Part shown: piece by piece, positions 60,181 to 64,000 of the stretch
Layout of the letters: every line of letters starts with the position of its first letter
How positions within the stretch are numbered: the stretch's first letter is position 1
Assembly (NCBI GenBank): GCA_028867035.1
Contig: JAGWHB010000004.1
Coordinates: 214,427-278,426, forward strand
DNA length: 64,000 nt
Direction of reading: 5' to 3'
DNA from: Nitrososphaerota archaeon
GTDB taxonomy: Archaea > Thermoproteota > Nitrososphaeria > Nitrososphaerales > Gagatemarchaeaceae
The notes under the pieces: generated by a model
Told to the model about the DNA's origin: nothing
What the model saw: only the letters and a program-made list of their open reading frames with translations
Databases searched by the model: none
Program-made: the position numbers and the translations under genes

Positions 60181-61104
60181 GTGAAGGCGCTCCAGGCAAG
60201 ACAACTGTCGAAGACATATCGCAAAGCCAAACGCCCTGCCCTCGACGGCCTCGACCTCGAGATCGATTCGGGCCAGATTTTCACAATGCTCGGGAGGAAC
60301 GGAGCCGGGAAGACGACCTTTCTCAGGATTGCTAGCACACAGCTACTCCCTTCGTCAGGGAGCGTGACCGTCCTCGGACTCGACGCGATCAGGGACGCGA
60401 AGCAGCTGAGGGAGAGGATTGCGATAACGCCTCAGGAGGCGGAGACGATCTATCCGCTCACCCCCCGGGACCACATACTGCTTAACCTCAGGATGCGCGG
60501 GATGGAGAAGAAGGAGGCGATGGAGCGAGCCGAGCAGGCGCTCAAGGACCTTGAGCTTACCGAGGTCGCTGACACCAATTCGGACTGGCTTTCGGGAGGG
60601 CTCAAGCAGCGTGTGATAGTTGCGATGGCTCTCAGGACCGACGCCGAGCTGATATTCCTCGACGAGCCTTCGATAGGACTGGACCCGCTGAACAGGAGGA
60701 AGGTGTGGGACCAGCTCACGAGGCTCAAGGAGAGCGGGAAGACAATCGTCCTCACCACCCACTATATGGACGAAGCGGAGGCTCTTTCCGACAACCTCGT
60801 CATCATCAACAAGGGGAAGGTGATGGCGGAAGGGACGCCCCAGAGCGTGAAAGTCGCGGTGACCAAGCGGACCACGCGGGTCGACGTGCAGGACAAGTTC
60901 ACCGGGAACGAACTTGGCAGGTATGGCCACGTAGTTGAGATAGCCGGGAGGTTCAGGGTCCTTACCGACGCTGAAGCGGCGAAGAGCCTAGGAGACGAGG
61001 CACTCGCAAGAGGTGCGAGCATCTCGATCAGTCCCGTGACCCTGGACGACGTCTTCGTCGACATCGTCGGAGAGGCAGAAAGGGGAGAGGAACGTGAAGG
61101 CTAG
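60181..61104 (+). CDS. ABC transporter ATP-binding protein
   Basis: A 307-residue CcmA/DrrA-like ATPase. Walker A LGRNGAGKTT, Q-loop ITPQEAETIYPLTPRD, signature WLSGGLKQRVIVAMAL, Walker B LIFLDEPSIGLDPL and TTHYMDEAEAL. C-terminal regulatory part as in DrrA (TLDDVFVDIVGEAERGE). GTG 60181 follows an 82-nt gap from hemH with TAATAATTC at about 60129-60138. Pairs with the overlapping permease. A heme-related substrate is only suggested by position. Confidence 0.93.
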   Translation: MKALQARQLSKTYRKAKRPALDGLDLEIDSGQIFTMLGRNGAGKTTFLRIASTQLLPSSGSVTVLGLDAIRDAKQLRERIAITPQEAETIYPLTPRDHILLNLRMRGMEKKEAMERAEQALKDLELTEVADTNSDWLSGGLKQRVIVAMALRTDAELIFLDEPSIGLDPLNRRKVWDQLTRLKESGKTIVLTTHYMDEAEALSDNLVIINKGKVMAEGTPQSVKVAVTKRTTRVDVQDKFTGNELGRYGHVVEIAGRFRVLTDAEAAKSLGDEALARGASISISPVTLDDVFVDIVGEAERGEEREG

Positions 61105-61831
61105 GGAGACGCTGCGGTCGCTCTGGGCGATAATGTACTACCTGGGGTTCACTCCGATGCTGAGGAACCCGCTCTTCATGGCGTTCGTATTCTCCACTCC
61201 GTTCACACTCCTCTTCATACTCTTCGTGGCGAGCAACGGTGCGGCGCTACCCTATGGACTCGCCGGCGCGCTGACGATGATCACCACTGAGCTCGGACTT
61301 TTCGTCGGCACTGACCTCGCTTCCTACAAGCTGCAGAACAGGTTCCAGGATATGGTGGTGGCCTCTCCGGTCTCTCCGCTCATCTACATGTTCGGGGTCG
61401 CCATTTCCGAGCTGATCTTCGGCGCCCCTGCGCTGCTGATCCTGTTCGGACTGATAGCCGAACAAGGTGCGACTGTCGCGGCCCTGGCGGCTACATTTGG
61501 AGTAGTGGTGCTTCTGTGGGTGACGACCACGAGCCTGGGATTCTTCTTTTCCGCCTACGCCCCCAACACTCAGAACGCGTTCATAATCAACGGTTTCGTC
61601 ACGACACTGCTTTCGGTCCTGCCTCCGGTGTACTATTCGATCAACGTGCTGCCGTCTTACCTCGTTCCTATCGCCGAGATCATTCCGACCACTGAGGCAT
61701 CTTCGCTCTTCCAGGGAGCAATCGGGCTGGGATACTCCATACCCCCTGTTTCCGGATTCGCAGTCCTACTGGCCGCGACATTCATCATGCTGCTTCTCGT
61801 CTCCTTCAGGATGAAGTGGAGAGAGAACTGA
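61094..61831 (+). CDS. ABC-2 type permease
   Basis: A 245-residue membrane protein, GTG 61094 inside the ATPase gene by 11 nt. Six hydrophobic segments (FSTPFTLLFILFVASNG, GALTMITTELGLFVGTDLAS, LIYMFGVAISELIFGAPALLIL, AALAATFGVVVLLWVTTTSLGFFFSAYAP and two more) and the DrrB/ABC-2 fold. Completes the exporter. Ends 12 nt before tRNA-Ser on the other strand. Confidence 0.9.
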   Translation: MKARETLRSLWAIMYYLGFTPMLRNPLFMAFVFSTPFTLLFILFVASNGAALPYGLAGALTMITTELGLFVGTDLASYKLQNRFQDMVVASPVSPLIYMFGVAISELIFGAPALLILFGLIAEQGATVAALAATFGVVVLLWVTTTSLGFFFSAYAPNTQNAFIINGFVTTLLSVLPPVYYSINVLPSYLVPIAEIIPTTEASSLFQGAIGLGYSIPPVSGFAVLLAATFIMLLLVSFRMKWREN

Positions 61832-61843
61832 GTTCGGTTTAGG

Positions 61844-61939
61844 CGCCGGGGGTAGGATTCGAACCCACGCAACCCGAAGGTCACGGGCTCCCTTGCGGTG
61901 GACTCAAGGCCCGCGCATTAACCGCTCTGCCACCCCGGC
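61844..61939 (-). tRNA. tRNA-Ser(UGA) with 13-nt intron at 37/38
   Basis: Acceptor GCCGGGG pairs with CCCCGGC, discriminator G, long variable arm, T-loop TTCGAAT, D-stem of 3 bp: a class II tRNA. The anticodon stem CGGGC/GCCCG closes only if 13 nt (61890-61902, TCCACCGCAAGGG) are removed after position 37; the spliced loop is CTTGAGA with anticodon TGA (61904-61906). CUUG/CAAG forms the 4-bp helix between 3-nt bulges AG^U and GG^A, the archaeal splicing motif. No encoded CCA. Confidence 0.93.
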
Positions 61940-62017
61940 TCCAATCGGGCACGTCCGTTCTGACTTCTTATCCTTTAGGAGAGGCGGATTCATAAGCGAA
62001 GGCAGGGCCGGTAGGCC

Positions 62018-62866
62018 ATGGACGCAACCGTAAGGCCTGCACGGCCCTCGGACAAAGAACCGCTGATGAGCTTCATCAGGAATGTCTGGGGTGGGCACGA
62101 CTACATCCCGTTCGTCTGGGAAGACTGGCTGAAGAGCGACAGAGGAAGGATGTTCGTCGTCGAGGTGGGCGGGGTGCCCGTGGGTATGAACCGCGTCCAA
62201 TTTCTTGAGGATGGCTCCGCTTGGTTCGAGGGGGTCAGGGTCCATCCCGACTTCCGGGGGAAGGGGCTGGCGTCCATGCTAGGAGAGAATTCGATGAGAG
62301 TTGCGAAGGAGAGAGGAATCCGCGTCTACAGGCTAACCAGCGGGTCGAAAAACAGGCTGGCCCACAGGCAGATAACTAGGATCGAGTTCAATGAGGTCGC
62401 CCGTTTCAGCGTGTACGAACCTGAAAACAGGGACCTAAAACCCAGGGGGAAAGCCAGGCGGGTAACCATTGAGGAAGTCGAGGAGGCCAGGCGGATAATC
62501 GAGGGATCGAAGGAGTTTAGGCTCGGCACTGGCGTCTTCTGGCACAATTTCGCGGCCGCATCCCTTTCCAAGGGTGTAATCGAAAAGCTGGTCGAAGAGG
62601 GCAGCGTCTGGCGCCTGGGCGAGGCCTTGGCAGTGGTCCGGATGGGGAAAGAAGGCGCTCCGGCTTGGGAGGAGGTATGCTTTGTCGGCGGGCGGGCCGC
62701 CGACGCCATGAAGCTGGTGAAATCGCTCGTGGGCCGCAGCAGGAGGGCCAAGGAGAGATGGGTATTCGTGCCGCAGAGGTCCCCTCTAATCCATCATCTC
62801 AGGAGGTCGGGCTTCAAACGGAACTACGCGATGATACTCTTCGAACGTAGAGCCGTCAATGGTTAA
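62018..62866 (+). CDS. GNAT-family N-acetyltransferase
   Basis: A 282-residue protein. The N-terminal about 145 residues form the GNAT domain with acetyl-CoA motif A VHPDFRGKGLASMLGENSM after a beta-bulge VGGVPVGMNRVQFLEDGSAWFEGV. The C-terminal half (about 150-282) is another alpha/beta domain, perhaps a second, degenerate GNAT fold. Acceptor unknown. ATG 62018; it overlaps the next open frame by 8 nt, though that gene probably starts later. Confidence 0.85.
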   Translation: MDATVRPARPSDKEPLMSFIRNVWGGHDYIPFVWEDWLKSDRGRMFVVEVGGVPVGMNRVQFLEDGSAWFEGVRVHPDFRGKGLASMLGENSMRVAKERGIRVYRLTSGSKNRLAHRQITRIEFNEVARFSVYEPENRDLKPRGKARRVTIEEVEEARRIIEGSKEFRLGTGVFWHNFAAASLSKGVIEKLVEEGSVWRLGEALAVVRMGKEGAPAWEEVCFVGGRAADAMKLVKSLVGRSRRAKERWVFVPQRSPLIHHLRRSGFKRNYAMILFERRAVNG

Positions 62867-62891
62867 AACGAGCCCGCGGGCGAGCGCCACC

Positions 62892-63782
62892 ATGGACAGA
62901 GAGGTCAAGGTAACGGTGCTTGGTGCGGGACTGATGGGCCACGGAATCGCCCAGGTCGCGTCCCAGGTGGGAGGGTACGGCGTCTCGATACTCGATGTGG
63001 AACAGAGCTTCCTGGACCGCGGGATGAAGATGATCAGGGACAGCGTCGGGAGGTTCGTTGACAAGGGGAAGCTAACCAAGGACCAGGGGGAAGACACAGT
63101 GAAGAGGATCCGCCCAACATTGGATTTGGCCGAGGCGATGAAGGGGAGCCAGCTGGTGATCGAAGCGGCCACCGAGGAGCCGAAGCTGAAGCTTGACCTC
63201 TATAGGAGAATATCGGAGTTGATTGAGAAGGATACGGTCCTCGCTTCAAACACGTCCTCCATCAGCATCACCCTGCTCGCGTCAGCCACGAAGTATCCGG
63301 AGAATGTGTGCGGCATGCACTTCTTCAACCCACCCCAGCTCATGCCTCTCATTGAGATAATCAAGGGGAAGAAAACCTCAGAGCAGACAATCCAGAAGGT
63401 CAGGGACGTCTCAGCGAAACTGGGGAAGGAGACTGTGCTGTGCAAGAAGGACTCTCCGGGGTTCATAGTGAACAGGATTCTGGTGCCCGCCCTGAACGAG
63501 GCGGTCTTCCTCGTGCAGGAAGGGGTCGCTGAACCGGAGGACATAGACAAGGCGGTGAAGCTGGGGCTGAACTGGCCCATGGGGCCGCTGCAGCTCCTCG
63601 ACTACGTGGGGCTCGACACGACGCTCAACATCACCCAGGTGTTCATGAATGAATTCCAAGACAGCAAGTACAGAGCGAGCCCGCTCCTCCGCGAGCTAGT
63701 TAGAGCGGGGATGCTTGGCCGCAAGACAGGAAAGGGCTTTTACAGCTGGGATGGCGGAAGTGCCACAAAACCACGGTCCTAG
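62892..63782 (+). CDS. 3-hydroxyacyl-CoA (3-hydroxybutyryl-CoA) dehydrogenase
   Basis: A 296-residue NAD enzyme. Rossmann GAGLMGHGIAQV, catalytic His/Glu region ASNTSSISITLLA … GMHFFNPPQLMPLIEII, KKDSPGFIVNRIL and C-terminal GRKTGKGFYSWDGG. It oxidises 3-hydroxyacyl-CoA in beta-oxidation or reduces acetoacetyl-CoA. ATG 62892 is chosen over ATG 62859 because TTAAAAC at about 62862-62868 gives leaderless spacing. Single-domain, no enoyl-CoA hydratase fused. Confidence 0.95.
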   Translation: MDREVKVTVLGAGLMGHGIAQVASQVGGYGVSILDVEQSFLDRGMKMIRDSVGRFVDKGKLTKDQGEDTVKRIRPTLDLAEAMKGSQLVIEAATEEPKLKLDLYRRISELIEKDTVLASNTSSISITLLASATKYPENVCGMHFFNPPQLMPLIEIIKGKKTSEQTIQKVRDVSAKLGKETVLCKKDSPGFIVNRILVPALNEAVFLVQEGVAEPEDIDKAVKLGLNWPMGPLQLLDYVGLDTTLNITQVFMNEFQDSKYRASPLLRELVRAGMLGRKTGKGFYSWDGGSATKPRS

Positions 63783-63799
63783 ATTGTGCGACGCAACGC

Positions 63800-64000
63800 C
63801 TAGATTCTTTTCCGCGGTCGATGATTGGGTTTTGGCCCTTTGCGAAAAGGGAACTCTGCTTGTGGCCAGACGTCTTCAGAAGTGAAAAAGCCATGACGAT
63901 ATCCAGTCGGAGAGAAGAATTCTATCGCTCGTTGAGCTTGTGTTAGCTTGTTCCCTAACAGATAAGGCAGAACTTCCTTCAGTACCATCAAGGCTCTCAA
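63800..64000 (-). CDS. C-terminal fragment of a gene cut by the window edge (possible LAGLIDADG-type homing endonuclease)
   Basis: Sixty-seven codons read from the edge to a TAG at 63800. ALMVLKEVLPYLLGNKLTQAQRAIEF matches the helix pattern near the end of LAGLIDADG/intron-type endonucleases (L-x-x-I/VLPYL-x-x-K-x-x-QA). The rest is basic and proline-rich and shows no domain. Base composition is more A+T rich than its neighbours. The start lies outside the window. Confidence 0.4.
   Translation of the reverse strand: MRALMVLKEVLPYLLGNKLTQAQRAIEFFSPTGYRHGFFTSEDVWPQAEFPFRKGPKPNHRPRKRI

Overview
The window is archaeal. The evidence is an archaeal-type uS10 ribosomal protein, aspartate carbamoyltransferase with a separate PyrI subunit, the two aconitase-X subunits of the archaeal mevalonate pathway, HerA-like and Hef-like ATPases, TATA boxes about 25-35 nt upstream of many starts (often TTG or GTG, so apparently leaderless), and a tRNA-Ser with an intron at position 37/38 flanked by a bulge-helix-bulge motif. 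Base composition is G+C rich and arginine is mostly AGG/AGA/CGG. The gene content suggests an aerobic or microaerobic heterotroph: heme synthesis, cupredoxins, VKOR, acyl-CoA and hydroxyacyl-CoA dehydrogenases, CoA-transferase. A Nitrososphaerota (Thaumarchaeota)-like or other TACK lineage is my best guess, but this is inference.

Layout. 1-1.4 kb: truncated amino-acid permease, a DedA-like membrane protein, tRNA-Leu(UAG). 1.4-8.9 kb: an accessory island with a giant secreted RHS/YD-repeat protein, an overlapping small membrane gene that may be its immunity partner, a decayed second RHS tip, and several tRNA 3'-end-like remnants at the far end. 8.9-25.9 kb: VKOR, Hef helicase, pyruvate kinase, PadR regulator divergent from two ABC transporters, phosphoesterase, a three-gene acyl-CoA dehydrogenase/CoxG/glycosidase operon, a MazG/Nth/epimerase operon, CBS and Usp stress proteins, small membrane and HTH proteins. 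25.9-39.3 kb: CoA-transferase, double cupredoxin, enolase-superfamily enzyme, phosphomevalonate dehydratase operon, iron alcohol dehydrogenase and aldehyde dehydrogenase, uS10, epimerase, NUDIX.

39.3-46.4 kb is a pyrimidine locus: carA-carB on the minus strand, divergent from pyrB-pyrI-pyrC. Together these cover bicarbonate and glutamine through carbamoyl phosphate and carbamoyl aspartate to dihydroorotate. 46.4-51.2 kb holds an amidase, a thioesterase, a HerA-like ATPase and deoC.

52.2-60.1 kb is a compact eight-gene heme operon hemA-C-D-B-Q-L-E-H, whose members overlap or are separated by only a few bases. HemQ with HemE and HemH implies the coproporphyrin-dependent route, which is unusual for an archaeon; the coproporphyrinogen oxidase gene is not in the cluster. 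An ABC transporter pair, the intron-containing tRNA-Ser(UGA), a GNAT acetyltransferase, a 3-hydroxyacyl-CoA dehydrogenase and a truncated gene of possible mobile origin complete the window. No rRNA, CRISPR array or intact insertion sequence was seen.
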